A DNA stretch of 64,000 bases from Flavimobilis massiliensis (lineage in GTDB: Bacteria > Actinomycetota > Actinomycetes > Actinomycetales > Cellulomonadaceae). Under the pieces are notes generated by a model. The model was given only the letters and a program-made list of their open reading frames with translations, had not been told where the DNA came from and searched no databases. The stretch is from NCBI RefSeq assembly GCF_900240335.1, contig NZ_LT964979.1:2480001-2544000 (forward strand), given 5' to 3'. Below are positions 18,531 through 26,668 of the stretch, piece after piece. Positions within the stretch are counted from its first letter, which is position 1. The number at the start of each line of letters is the position of its first letter. The position numbers and the translations under genes are program-made.

Positions 18531-19514
18531 GTGACCACCCCTGCCACGGCGATCTCGCCTGCCTCTGCCGCGCCCAACGCGCCCGCGTACCCGTCCGACC
18601 CGACCCTTCCCGGTGACCCCGGGCCGGGCCGGGCCTGGATCGCCGCGACGGTCGCGATGGCGCTCGAGGAGGACCTCGGCTCCGTCAACCGACGCGACGT
18701 GACGACGCAGGCGACGATCTCGCCGTCGGTGCGCGGCACGGCGGACCTCGTCGCGCGCGAGGCCGGCACGGTCGCGGGGCTCGGTGCGGTGCGGGAGACG
18801 CTCACGCAGGTGTGCGAGATCTTCGACCTCGCGCCCGTGCAGGTCGAGCACCTCGTCGTCGACGGCGAGCGCGTGCGTGCGGGGCAGGTGCTCGCGCACC
18901 TCACGGGCCCGGTCCAGGCGCTGCTCGTCGCGGAGCGCACGATGCTCAACATCGCGTCGCGTGCGTCGGGCGTCGCGACGGCCGCACGTGCGTGGACGGA
19001 CGTGCTCGACACGGTCGTGCGGCCCGACGGGTCGCGGGCGCGTGTGCTTGACACGCGTAAGACGACGCCGGGTCTGCGCGCGCTCGACAAGTACGCGGTG
19101 CGCTGCGGCGGCGGTACGAACAAGCGCATGGGTCTGTACGACGTCGCGATGATCAAGGACAACCACGTGGTCGCGGCGGGATCGGTCGCGGCCGCGGTCG
19201 CGTCGGTGCGCGAGCGGTTCCCGGAGGTCGCGGTGCAGGTCGAAGCGGACACGCAGGCGCAGGCGGTCGAGGCCGTCGAGGCCGGTGCGGACTTCCTGCT
19301 GCTCGACAACATGGACGACGACGCGCTGCGCGCGACGGTCGAGGCGGTGCGTGCGCTCGAGGCGTCTCGGGGCCGGGTGGAGCTCGAGGCGACGGGCAAC
19401 CTGTCGCTCGAGCGTGCGGCGTCGGTCGCGGCGACGGGCGTCGACTACATGAGCGTCGGTGCCCTCACGCACAGCGCCCCGATCCTCGACCTGGCCCTCG
19501 ACCTCCGCGCCTGA
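18531..19514 (+). CDS. nadC: Nicotinate-nucleotide pyrophosphorylase (quinolinate phosphoribosyltransferase)
   Basis: 327 residues. It converts quinolinate and PRPP to nicotinate mononucleotide. LEEDLGSVNRRDVTT near the start, the substrate-binding region DTRKTTPGLRALDKYAVRCGG and KDNHV are all present; LLLDNMDDD and VELEATGNLSLE follow. The first 40 residues are an Ala/Pro-rich extension. The GTG start is six bases after TAGCGT (18519-18524), indicating a probable leaderless promoter. Confidence 0.95.
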   Translation: MTTPATAISPASAAPNAPAYPSDPTLPGDPGPGRAWIAATVAMALEEDLGSVNRRDVTTQATISPSVRGTADLVAREAGTVAGLGAVRETLTQVCEIFDLAPVQVEHLVVDGERVRAGQVLAHLTGPVQALLVAERTMLNIASRASGVATAARAWTDVLDTVVRPDGSRARVLDTRKTTPGLRALDKYAVRCGGGTNKRMGLYDVAMIKDNHVVAAGSVAAAVASVRERFPEVAVQVEADTQAQAVEAVEAGADFLLLDNMDDDALRATVEAVRALEASRGRVELEATGNLSLERAASVAATGVDYMSVGALTHSAPILDLALDLRA

Positions 19515-19530
19515 CCCCACCCCCGTGTCC

Positions 19531-19599
19531 GCGAGATAGCGATCGGCGGACGAGATAGCGCGAGAGACGCGCTATCTCGTCCTGGCAGCGCTATCTCGC
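19531..19599. repeat. Double palindrome, CGAGATAGCG family, copy A
   Basis: Four occurrences of the same ten-base motif, two direct then two inverted: GCGAGATAGCG (19531-19541), ACGAGATAGCGCG (19550-19562), then the inverse at 19568-19580 and 19589-19599. This gives an inner stem with a five-base loop nested in an outer stem. A second copy with different spacers is at 30796-30862. Its location after nadC suggests a terminator-like role. Confidence 0.85.
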
Positions 19600-19650
19600 G
19601 GGGCGTCTTCCAGGGGAGGGGGGTCGCTGGAGGTCGGTAGGATTGGGCGC

Positions 19651-21210
19651 GTGACTGCTTTCGACGCGACGGTTTCCGCGCCCACGCCCCAGGACCCTTC
19701 GGCCGCTCCCGCGGACGACACCCCCGAGCAGATCCGGGTCCGCAAGGAGAAGCGTGAGCGCCTCCTCACGTCCGGCCAGGAGGCCTACCCGGTCTCCGTG
19801 CCCGTGACGACGACGATCTCCGCGGTCCGCGCGCAGTACGGCCACCTCGAGGCGGGCGTCGAGACCGACGACGTCGTCGGCGTCGCTGGCCGTGTCGTCT
19901 TCCTCCGCAACACCGGCAAGCTCTGCTTCGTCACCGTCCAGGACGGTGCGGGGGAGCGCCTCCAGGCGATGCTCTCGCTCGCGGCCGTCGGTGAGGAGCG
20001 CCTCGCGGCGTTCAAGGCTGACGTCGACCTCGGCGACCACCTCTTCGTCGGCGGACGGGTCGGCTCGTCGCGCCGCGGCGAGCTCTCCGTCTTCGTCGAC
20101 ACGTGGCAGATTGCCGCGAAGTCGCTGCGCCCGCTGCCCAACCTCTACCAGCGGGAGGACGGCTCGACGGCCGAGCTCTCCGAGGAGGTGCGCGTCCGCC
20201 AGCGGTACGTCGACCTCATCACGCGCCCCGCGGCGCGCGACATGGTGCGCACGCGCGCGGCCGTCGTGCGGTCGCTGCGCGAGAACTTCCACGAGCGCGA
20301 CTTCATCGAGATCGAGACGCCCATGCTCCAGACGATCCATGGCGGTGCCGCGGCTCGTCCGTTCTCGACGCACATGAACGCGTTCGACATGGAGCTCTTT
20401 CTGCGCATCGCTCCCGAGCTCTTCCTCAAGCGTGCTGTCGTCGGCGGCATCGAGAAGGTCTTCGAGATCAACCGGAACTTCCGCAACGAGGGCGCGGACT
20501 CGAGCCACTCGCCGGAGTTCACGATGATCGAGGCGTACGAGGCCTACGGCGACTACGACACGATGGCCGCGCTCACGCGCGACCTCGTGCAGCAGGCGGC
20601 CGTCGCAGCCCGCGGCACGACGCTCGTCACCCTCGCCGACGGCACCGAGTACGACCTCGGCGGCGACTGGGCCGAGATCACCATGTACGACTCGCTCTCG
20701 GCGAAGATCGGCGAGGAGATCACCGCGGACACGACCGTCGAGCACCTGCTCGCGCTCGTGGAGCGCTTCGACCTCAAGGTCGACCCCAAGAAGCAGAACC
20801 ACGGCAAGCTCGTCGAGGAGCTGTGGGAGCACCACGTCGGCGACCACCTCGTCGCGCCGACGTTCGTGCGTGACTTCCCGGTCGAGACGAGCCCGCTCAC
20901 GCGCGGTCACCGGTCCAAGCCGGGTCTCGTCGAGAAATGGGACCTCTACGTGCGCGGCTTCGAGCTTGCGACCGCGTACTCGGAGCTCGTCGACCCGGTG
21001 ATCCAGCGCGAGCGCTTCGAGGCGCAGGCGCTGCTCGCCGCGGCGGGAGACGACGAGGCGATGGTCCTCGACGAGGACTTCCTCACGGCCATGGAGTTCG
21101 CGATGCCGCCGAGCGGTGGCATGGGCATGGGCCTCGACCGCCTGCTCATGGCGATCACGGGCTACGGCATCCGGGAGACCATCACGTTCCCGCTGGTCAA
21201 GCCACTCTGA
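19651..21210 (+). CDS. lysS: Lysyl-tRNA synthetase, class II
   Basis: 519 residues. It charges tRNA-Lys. The N-terminal OB-fold anticodon domain (about 60-170) precedes the class II catalytic core with motif 1 (RQRYVDLI, then FIEIETPML), motif 2 (FEINRNFRNEGADSSHSPEF) and motif 3 (GMGMGLDRLLM). A 35-residue Ala/Pro-rich start precedes the usual N-terminus. GTG start seven bases after TAGGAT (19638-19643), again leaderless in appearance. Convergent with the sugar permease gene across a perfect hairpin. Confidence 0.96.
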   Translation: MTAFDATVSAPTPQDPSAAPADDTPEQIRVRKEKRERLLTSGQEAYPVSVPVTTTISAVRAQYGHLEAGVETDDVVGVAGRVVFLRNTGKLCFVTVQDGAGERLQAMLSLAAVGEERLAAFKADVDLGDHLFVGGRVGSSRRGELSVFVDTWQIAAKSLRPLPNLYQREDGSTAELSEEVRVRQRYVDLITRPAARDMVRTRAAVVRSLRENFHERDFIEIETPMLQTIHGGAAARPFSTHMNAFDMELFLRIAPELFLKRAVVGGIEKVFEINRNFRNEGADSSHSPEFTMIEAYEAYGDYDTMAALTRDLVQQAAVAARGTTLVTLADGTEYDLGGDWAEITMYDSLSAKIGEEITADTTVEHLLALVERFDLKVDPKKQNHGKLVEELWEHHVGDHLVAPTFVRDFPVETSPLTRGHRSKPGLVEKWDLYVRGFELATAYSELVDPVIQRERFEAQALLAAAGDDEAMVLDEDFLTAMEFAMPPSGGMGMGLDRLLMAITGYGIRETITFPLVKPL

Positions 21211-21245
21211 CCGACGTCGCCCCTGGTGACGCACGAGTGACCCTC

Positions 21246-21300
21246 CCCAGGATTCCGCGCGTATGGCTACTCGCAGCAGCCATACGCGCGGAATCCTGGG
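21246..21300. terminator. Perfect 23-bp inverted repeat between convergent genes (GGATTCC family, copy 1)
   Basis: Arms 21246-21268 and 21278-21300 are perfectly complementary around the loop ACTCGCAGC. It lies between lysS and the oppositely oriented permease gene, so it can terminate both transcripts. A close relative is at 37084-37130, with the same position between convergent genes, nearly the same loop, and two compensated base-pair changes in the stem. Confidence 0.85.
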
Positions 21301-21331
21301 TCGGTTGGGTCGGTCGGGTAGGGGGCGCGGG

Positions 21332-22522
21332 TCAGGCGGCCGCGTTGCGGCGCTTGTTGAGGATGTCGAACGCGACGGCCGCGAGAAGCACGAGACCCTT
21401 GACGGTCTGCTGCCACTCGGCGGGCACGTTCATAAGCGACAGACCCATGTTGAGCACGCCCATGATGAGCGCACCGATGATCGCGCCGGACACCTTGCCG
21501 ATGCCGCCCGTGACGGCCGTGCCGCCGATGAACGCCGCGGCGATCGCGTCGAGCTCGAAGTTCACGCCGGCGGCGGCGATCGACGCACCTGCGCGGGAGG
21601 TCGTGACGACACCCGCGACGCCCGCGAGGACACCCATGTTGACGAAGATCATGAAGTTCACGCGCTTCGTGTTGACGCCTGAGAGCACGGCAGCGTGGAG
21701 GTTGCCGCCGATCGCGTAGATGTGTCGGCCGAAGACGGTGCGGTTCATGACGAACGTGTAGGTGAGGACGAGGAGACCGACGATGACGAGGACGATCGGC
21801 GTGCCGGTGCTCGTCGGGTCGGCGACGACGTTCGTCGCGAGCTTGTACGTGACGAAGCCGATGAGCGCCGCGATGACGGCGGTCTTCACGATCCACGCGA
21901 GCAGCGGCTCGGAGTGCAGGCCCTCACGGTGCAGGACAGCGCGCTTGCGGAGACCGGCGACGACGAGGCCGACGATCGCGACGATGCCGATGAGCAGGGT
22001 GAGCAGGTCGAACGGACCGGCGAAACCGAACCATGCGGGGATGTAGCCGCCCGCGATGTTCTTGAAGCCCTGCGGGAAGCCGGAGATCGTCGTGCCCGCG
22101 ATGACGATCGCGAGGCCGCGGAAGATGAGCATGCCCGCGAGCGTGACGATGAACGCAGGGATCCCGACGTACGCGATCCAGAAGCCCTGCCAGACGCCGA
22201 CGAGCGCGCCGACCCCGATCGCGAGGACGACGACGAGCGGCCAGGGGAGACCCTGGTTGATCATGAGCCATCCGGTGACACCGCCGACGAACGCGACCAC
22301 CGAGCCGACCGAGAGGTCGATGTGGCCGGCGACGATGACCATGACCATGCCGATGGTGAGGATGAAGACGTACGCGTTCTGGGTGATGAGGCTCGCGATC
22401 GCGGGCGACTCGAGGATCTTGCCGTCCGTGAGCACCTGGAACACGATGACGATCATGACGAGCGCCGCCATCATGCCGTAGTCCCGCACGTTGCGGCTGA
22501 GGTACTGCGTCAGCGCGTTCAC
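21332..22522 (-). CDS. mmsB: Sugar ABC transporter permease (MmsB/GguB/XylH type)
   Basis: 396 residues with around ten hydrophobic segments. It matches the single long permease of the monosaccharide (xylose, arabinose, glucose, galactose) importers of the ChvE-GguAB/MmsAB class; LSVGSVVAFVGGVTGWL and the GGTAVTGGIGKVSGAIIGAL loop are the family landmarks. GTG start overlapping the stop of the ATPase gene (GTGA). It is the last gene of the importer operon and is followed by the convergent hairpin. The neighbouring xylA and xylB suggest xylose as a main substrate; this is inferred. Confidence 0.9.
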   Translation of the reverse strand: MNALTQYLSRNVRDYGMMAALVMIVIVFQVLTDGKILESPAIASLITQNAYVFILTIGMVMVIVAGHIDLSVGSVVAFVGGVTGWLMINQGLPWPLVVVLAIGVGALVGVWQGFWIAYVGIPAFIVTLAGMLIFRGLAIVIAGTTISGFPQGFKNIAGGYIPAWFGFAGPFDLLTLLIGIVAIVGLVVAGLRKRAVLHREGLHSEPLLAWIVKTAVIAALIGFVTYKLATNVVADPTSTGTPIVLVIVGLLVLTYTFVMNRTVFGRHIYAIGGNLHAAVLSGVNTKRVNFMIFVNMGVLAGVAGVVTTSRAGASIAAAGVNFELDAIAAAFIGGTAVTGGIGKVSGAIIGALIMGVLNMGLSLMNVPAEWQQTVKGLVLLAAVAFDILNKRRNAAA

Positions 22523-24078
22523 GCGTCCGCCCCTTCCTTCTCCTTGGTCATGAGGCGCATGAGCGTCTCCTGGTCGGCCTCGGCGCGCGTCACCTGTCCG
22601 GTGATGCGTCCCTGGCTCATGGCGTAGATGCGGTCACACGTGCCGAGCAGCTCAGGCAGCTCGGACGAGATGATGAGGATCGCCTTGCCGGCGTCGGCGA
22701 GGGCGTTGATGATCTGGTAGATCTCGTACTTCGCGCCGACGTCGATGCCTCGTGTCGGCTCGTCGAGGATGAGGAGGTCCGGGTCGGTGAAGATCCACTT
22801 CGCGAGGACGACCTTCTGCTGGTTGCCGCCCGAGAGCTTGCCCGTGAGGGCGTCGACCGTCGGGGTCTTGATGTTGAGGTCCTTGCGGTACTTCTCGGCG
22901 ACCGTGACCTCGCGGCCGCCGTCGACGACGCCCCAGCGGGAGAGCTTGCCGAGCGCGGAGGCCGCGATGTTGCGCTTGATGTCCTCGATGAGGTTGAGGC
23001 CGTAGCGTTTGCGGTCCTCGCTCACGTAGGCGATGCCTGCGCGGATCGCGTCGTGCACGGTGCGGAGCTCGACGTCCTTGCCCTTGAGCGAGAGCCGACC
23101 GGTGTGGTTGCGGCCGTAGGTGCGGCCGAAGATGCTCATCGCGAGCTCGGTGCGGCCTGCGCCCATGAGCCCGGCGAGCCCGACGATTTCTCCGGCGCGG
23201 ACGCTGAGGGAGGCGCCGTTGACGACGAGGCGGTCGTGGTGGAGCGGGTGTTCGACGCTCCAGCCTTCGAGGCGCAGGACTTCGTCGCCGGGCGTCGCGA
23301 CGTGGTCGGGGTAGCGGTTGTCGAGCGAGCGGCCGACCATGCCGCGGATGATGTGGTCCTCGGTGACGGGCTCGGCGCCGCGCATGTCGAGGGTCTCGAT
23401 CGTGCGGCCGTCCCGGATGATCGTTGTCGAGTCGGCGATCGCGGTGATCTCGCCAAGCTTGTGGCTGATGATGATCGAGGTGATGCCCTGACCCTGAAGC
23501 GACCGCATGAGGTCGAGGAGGTGAGCGGAGTCCTCGTCGTTGAGCGCCGCGGTGGGCTCGTCGAGGATGAGCAGCTTGACCTGCTTGGACAGGGCCTTGG
23601 CGATCTCGACGAGCTGCTGCTTGCCGACGCCGATGTCGCGGACCTTGGTGTCGGGGTGCTCGTCGAGCCCGACACGCGCGAGGAGCATCGCGGCCTCGCG
23701 GTTGGTGCGGTTCCAATCGATGACGCCGCCCTTCTGGCGCTCGTTGCCGAGGAAGATGTTCTCGGCGAGCGACAGGTGGGGGCTGAGCGCGAGCTCCTGG
23801 TGGATGATGACGATGCCGCGCTCCTCGGAGTCACGGATGTTCCTGAACTCGCAGGGCTCGTCCTCGAAGCGGATCTCGCCGTCGTAGGTGCCGTGGGGGT
23901 AGACCCCGGAGAGCACCTTCATGAGCGTCGACTTCCCGGCGCCGTTCTCGCCGCAGATCGCGTGCACCTCGCCGCGGCGGACCTCGAGCGTGACGTCCTC
24001 GAGGGCCTTGACCCCGGGGAACGTCTTCGTGATGCCTCGCATCTCGAGGATCGTGCTGTGCTGTGACAGGTCGTCCAT
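22519..24078 (-). CDS. mmsA: Sugar ABC transporter ATP-binding protein, tandem domains (MmsA/GguA/XylG type)
   Basis: 519 residues with two ABC domains. The first has Walker A GENGAGKSTL (near residue 43) and Walker B LLILDEPTAAL. The second has the degenerate Walker A GLMGAGRTEL usual in this class, signature LSGGNQQKV and LLILDEPTRGID. It powers import through the adjacent permease at the inner face of the membrane. ATG start; a GC hairpin separates it from the binding-protein gene upstream. Confidence 0.93.
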   Translation of the reverse strand: MDDLSQHSTILEMRGITKTFPGVKALEDVTLEVRRGEVHAICGENGAGKSTLMKVLSGVYPHGTYDGEIRFEDEPCEFRNIRDSEERGIVIIHQELALSPHLSLAENIFLGNERQKGGVIDWNRTNREAAMLLARVGLDEHPDTKVRDIGVGKQQLVEIAKALSKQVKLLILDEPTAALNDEDSAHLLDLMRSLQGQGITSIIISHKLGEITAIADSTTIIRDGRTIETLDMRGAEPVTEDHIIRGMVGRSLDNRYPDHVATPGDEVLRLEGWSVEHPLHHDRLVVNGASLSVRAGEIVGLAGLMGAGRTELAMSIFGRTYGRNHTGRLSLKGKDVELRTVHDAIRAGIAYVSEDRKRYGLNLIEDIKRNIAASALGKLSRWGVVDGGREVTVAEKYRKDLNIKTPTVDALTGKLSGGNQQKVVLAKWIFTDPDLLILDEPTRGIDVGAKYEIYQIINALADAGKAILIISSELPELLGTCDRIYAMSQGRITGQVTRAEADQETLMRLMTKEKEGADA

Positions 24079-24114
24079 CTCTCGTCCTCGTCGTCGTGCT
24101 GGTGGGGCCGGCGG

Positions 24115-24144
24115 GCGGCGCCGGGGCGGGTGCCCCGGCGCCGC
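24115..24144 (-). terminator. Intercistronic hairpin between binding protein and ATPase genes
   Basis: Perfect 13-base arms (24115-24127 and 24132-24144) with loop GGGT lie 20 bases after the binding-protein stop. Such hairpins commonly stabilise or partly terminate the upstream message so that the binding protein is made in excess over the membrane parts. Confidence 0.6.
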
Positions 24145-24163
24145 AGCCGGTCAGAGGCCCGGG

Positions 24164-25309
24164 TCAGAGGCCCAGGTCGGACGCCTTGTAGAAGCCCGAC
24201 TCGACGAGCGACGACTGGACGGTGTCCTTCGTGACGACCTGCGGGGGCAGGAGGAAGGAGGGGACGACCTTCTTGCCGTTGTTGTACGTTTCGGTGTCGT
24301 TCACCTCGACGGTCTTGCCGTTGACGATCTGGTCGACCATGAGGGCGACCTGGTCGCCCAGGGTGCGGGTGTCCTTCCAGACGGTCATGGCCTGCTTGTC
24401 GGCGAGCATGTTCATGACGTTCGCCTTGTCGGCGTCCTGGCCGGTGACGAGCGGCCAGTCGGCGCCGGGCTTGTAGCCGTTGGTCTCGAGGGACGTCTCG
24501 ATGCCGAGGGCGAGGGAGTCGTTGGGCGAGAGGACGACGTCGACCTTCTTGTCCTGGTAGTTGGCGTTGAGGCGGTTGTCCATCTCAGCCTGGGCCTTGG
24601 TGGACTCCCAGCCGAGGATGCCGATGGACTTCCAGTCGTCGTTGCTCTTGGGGGACTTGCCGGAGGGGACGACGAGCTTGCCGGACTCGATGTAGGGGAG
24701 CAGGACGTCCCACGCGCCGGAGAAGAAGAACTTCGCGTTGTTGTCGTCGGGCGAGCCGGCGAAGGGCTCGAGGTTGAACGGTCCGGCCTCGGTGTCGAGC
24801 CCCAGCTGTTCCTTGATGAACTCGCCCTGGAGCGTGCCGACCTTGTAGTTGTCGAACGTGGCGTAGTAGTCGACGGCCTCGGTGCCGTTGATGAGGCGGT
24901 CGTAGGCGATGACCTTGATGCCCTTGGCTGCGGCGGCCTCGAGGGCGTTACCGAGGGCCTCGCCGTCGATCGATGCGACGACGAGCACCTTGGCGCCCTG
25001 GTTGACCATGGTCTCGATCTGGGAGATCTGCTGGTCGACCTTGTTGTCGGCGTACTGGAGCGACGTCTCGTAGCCGGCCTTCTTGAGGAGCTCGTCGAGG
25101 TGCTTGCCGTCGTTGTTCCAGCGCTCGAGCGAGCGGGTCGGCATGGCGATGCCGATGAGGCCGCCGGCCCCGCTGCCGCCCGAGGCGGTTGCGCCCCCGC
25201 CGGCGGTCGTGGGGGAGGTGCCGGGGTCGCGCTCGGAGGAGCAGGCGGCCAGGCCGAGAGTGAGGGTCGCGGCGGCGGCGACGGCGACGAGCTTGGTGGT
25301 CCTGGACAT
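24164..25309 (-). CDS. chvE: Sugar-binding lipoprotein of ABC importer (ChvE type)
   Basis: 381 residues. Lipoprotein signal peptide with lipobox LAAC (Cys about 23), a Gly/Ser/Thr linker, then a periplasmic-binding-protein fold: IGIAMPTRSLERWNNDG, the DGEALGNALEAAAAKGIKV strand-helix (shown by AAAAKGIKVIAYDRLI) and TGQDADKANV. The RW dipeptide and TGQDAD are typical of the ChvE multiple-monosaccharide binding group. The ATG at 25309 was chosen because the signal peptide starts there. The long upstream region has a candidate operator at 25486-25510 like that near xylA. Confidence 0.92.
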   Translation of the reverse strand: MSRTTKLVAVAAAATLTLGLAACSSERDPGTSPTTAGGGATASGGSGAGGLIGIAMPTRSLERWNNDGKHLDELLKKAGYETSLQYADNKVDQQISQIETMVNQGAKVLVVASIDGEALGNALEAAAAKGIKVIAYDRLINGTEAVDYYATFDNYKVGTLQGEFIKEQLGLDTEAGPFNLEPFAGSPDDNNAKFFFSGAWDVLLPYIESGKLVVPSGKSPKSNDDWKSIGILGWESTKAQAEMDNRLNANYQDKKVDVVLSPNDSLALGIETSLETNGYKPGADWPLVTGQDADKANVMNMLADKQAMTVWKDTRTLGDQVALMVDQIVNGKTVEVNDTETYNNGKKVVPSFLLPPQVVTKDTVQSSLVESGFYKASDLGL

Positions 25310-25726
25310 CGTGGGTGGTTCCCTTCGTCGGGTGGTCACGTTCACGGGTGGGCTCGGGTGAGCCGGGTCGTGCTGGGTGCTGCGTGCGGTGCGTGCCTCG
25401 TCGATGAGGCGGGCGGGTCCGCTTCTGTGCGGACGTCTCGTGCGACACACCTTGCTGCCTTCAAGCCTTGAACGCAAGCCCCTGTGATTTGTTGTGCGCC
25501 TGAACATATCGGGATCGGCGAAGTATCGCCAGTCCCGCTGGTGTAACGATCCGGTTGCGATGCCTCCAGCGGCGACTTCTCACGCTTCTGAGGCGCGCCT
25601 GCGGTGCGCAATCTGCTCCCATGCCTTCGATTCGTGGACGCAGCAGGCGGTCCGCGGTGTCCGCCGTGGCCGACCGCACGTCGGTGCGGACTCCCCGACG
25701 GCAGCCCACGAACGTACGATGGACGC
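25310..25726. other. Regulatory stretch between divergent chvE and small membrane protein genes
   Basis: No gene is supported in these 417 bases. It holds a perfect 13-base palindrome TTCAAGCCTTGAA (25460-25472), the candidate xylose operator (25486-25510), and an imperfect inverted repeat around 25509-25534. Base composition is clearly lower in GC between about 25480 and 25560, as expected for a promoter of the sugar importer operon. Confidence 0.6.
25486..25510. promoter_or_regulatory. Candidate ROK/XylR operator upstream of chvE
   Basis: A 25-base element starting GATTTGTTG and ending GAACATATC; its outer eight positions pair as an inverted repeat at seven sites. Over 26 bases it matches the element between xylA and the ROK gene (29497-29521) at 20 positions with no gap. 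It lies 177 bases upstream of the binding-protein start. Confidence 0.55.
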
Positions 25727-25912
25727 GTGCAACCCTTCCTCGACGCTGTCGGCGCCCTCGTCCCCTCGGTCGGCGTGGGCGTGCTCTTCTGGCTCGGCAT
25801 CCGCGCGATCATGCGTGCCGACCGCAGCGAGCGCGAGGCGCTCGCGAAGTTCGAGGCCGAGCGTGACGGAGTTACCGTCGTGCCGAACAACGCAGCCGCC
25901 CGAGAGCGCTGA
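25727..25912 (+). CDS. Small single-helix membrane protein
   Basis: 61 residues: VGVGVLFWLGIRAIM forms one membrane helix (about 14-30), followed by a charged cytoplasmic tail rich in Glu and Arg. The family is unnamed, but a short protein of this kind commonly sits between lysS and lsr2 in related actinobacteria (from memory of gene order). GTG start six bases after TACGAT (25715-25720), so probably leaderless. Function unknown. Confidence 0.7.
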   Translation: MQPFLDAVGALVPSVGVGVLFWLGIRAIMRADRSEREALAKFEAERDGVTVVPNNAAARER

Positions 25913-26081
25913 CGCTCCTTCTGCGCAACGACATCGCGCGTTGTGGGGCGCCATTTCCTGGGTGAATCTCTGCTGCGCGACCCGCGCTCGCCGCTGACGC
26001 CGCGCCTGTCTCATCAGGCGACCCTGGGCGGCATCTCCCGAATGGCAGCAATATCGTGGAGCCGCGACGACGAAGGATCTT

Positions 26082-26111
26082 TTGACGGCGCCATGCGTCC
26101 GTGAACATAAT
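26082..26111 (+). promoter_or_regulatory. Candidate promoter of lsr2
   Basis: TTGACG (26082-26087) and CATAAT (26106-26111) are separated by 18 bases, a good match to a housekeeping promoter. The predicted transcript starts some 35 bases before the lsr2 ATG, leaving room for the GGAG ribosome site at 26141-26144. Confidence 0.6.
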
Positions 26112-26151
26112 TGCTCGACCACTCACGCGACGACGACACCGGAGACAAGAA

Positions 26152-26484
26152 ATGGCGCAGAGGACAGTGGTGATTCTCGAGGACGACATCGACGGCGGTG
26201 AAGCCACCGAGACCGTGACGTTCGGGCTTGACGGCGTCACCTACGAGATCGACCTCAACGACAAGAATGCGGCCGATCTTCGCGCCGCCCTCGCACCCTG
26301 GGTCGGCCACGGACGCCGTGTCGCCCGTGGTGGACGCGCAGCCGCCCCCGCCCGCACCGCGCGCAAGCGCGGCAGCTCGGAGGCGACCGTCATGCGTGAA
26401 TGGGCACGCGCGAACGGATACACCGTCAACGACCGTGGCCGCATCTCTGCCGAGATTCGCGCCGCCTACGAAGCCGCTCACTGA
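26152..26484 (+). CDS. lsr2: Lsr2 nucleoid-associated silencer
   Basis: 110 residues, typical size. The N-terminal dimerisation domain (about 1-55) has the family pattern VVILEDDIDGGEA and VTFGLDGVTYEIDL. The C-terminal DNA-binding domain has VMREWARANGY and the AT-hook-like RGR of NDRGRIS. Lsr2 is the actinobacterial H-NS analogue that coats and silences AT-rich, often foreign, DNA. A basic Arg/Ala linker joins the domains. ATG start with GGAG at seven bases. A strong terminator follows. Confidence 0.95.
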   Translation: MAQRTVVILEDDIDGGEATETVTFGLDGVTYEIDLNDKNAADLRAALAPWVGHGRRVARGGRAAAPARTARKRGSSEATVMREWARANGYTVNDRGRISAEIRAAYEAAH

Positions 26485-26525
26485 GCACGCTGCATTTCCC
26501 GGAATCGCCCCCGACGATTCCGTCC

Positions 26526-26561
26526 CGCGAGGCCCGACGACGAAGATCGTCGGGCCTCGCG
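26526..26561. terminator. Hairpin after lsr2
   Basis: Perfect 15-base arms (26526-26540 and 26547-26561) with loop CGAAGA lie between lsr2 and the convergent xylB; it may terminate both. Confidence 0.75.
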
Positions 26562-26668
26562 GCGTCGGACCTCGCAGCGATCGTGTGCCGCCCGGCGATG
26601 GACGCTCCGGGCCGCCTCATGCGCTGCGGCCATCTCAGAAATGCCGTGCGACAAGGAACCGTTGAATA

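Noticed and set aside
23053..24066. A 337-codon plus-strand frame opposite the sugar transporter ATPase
   Set aside because: Asp/Val/Leu-rich reverse-strand shadow of the ATPase gene.
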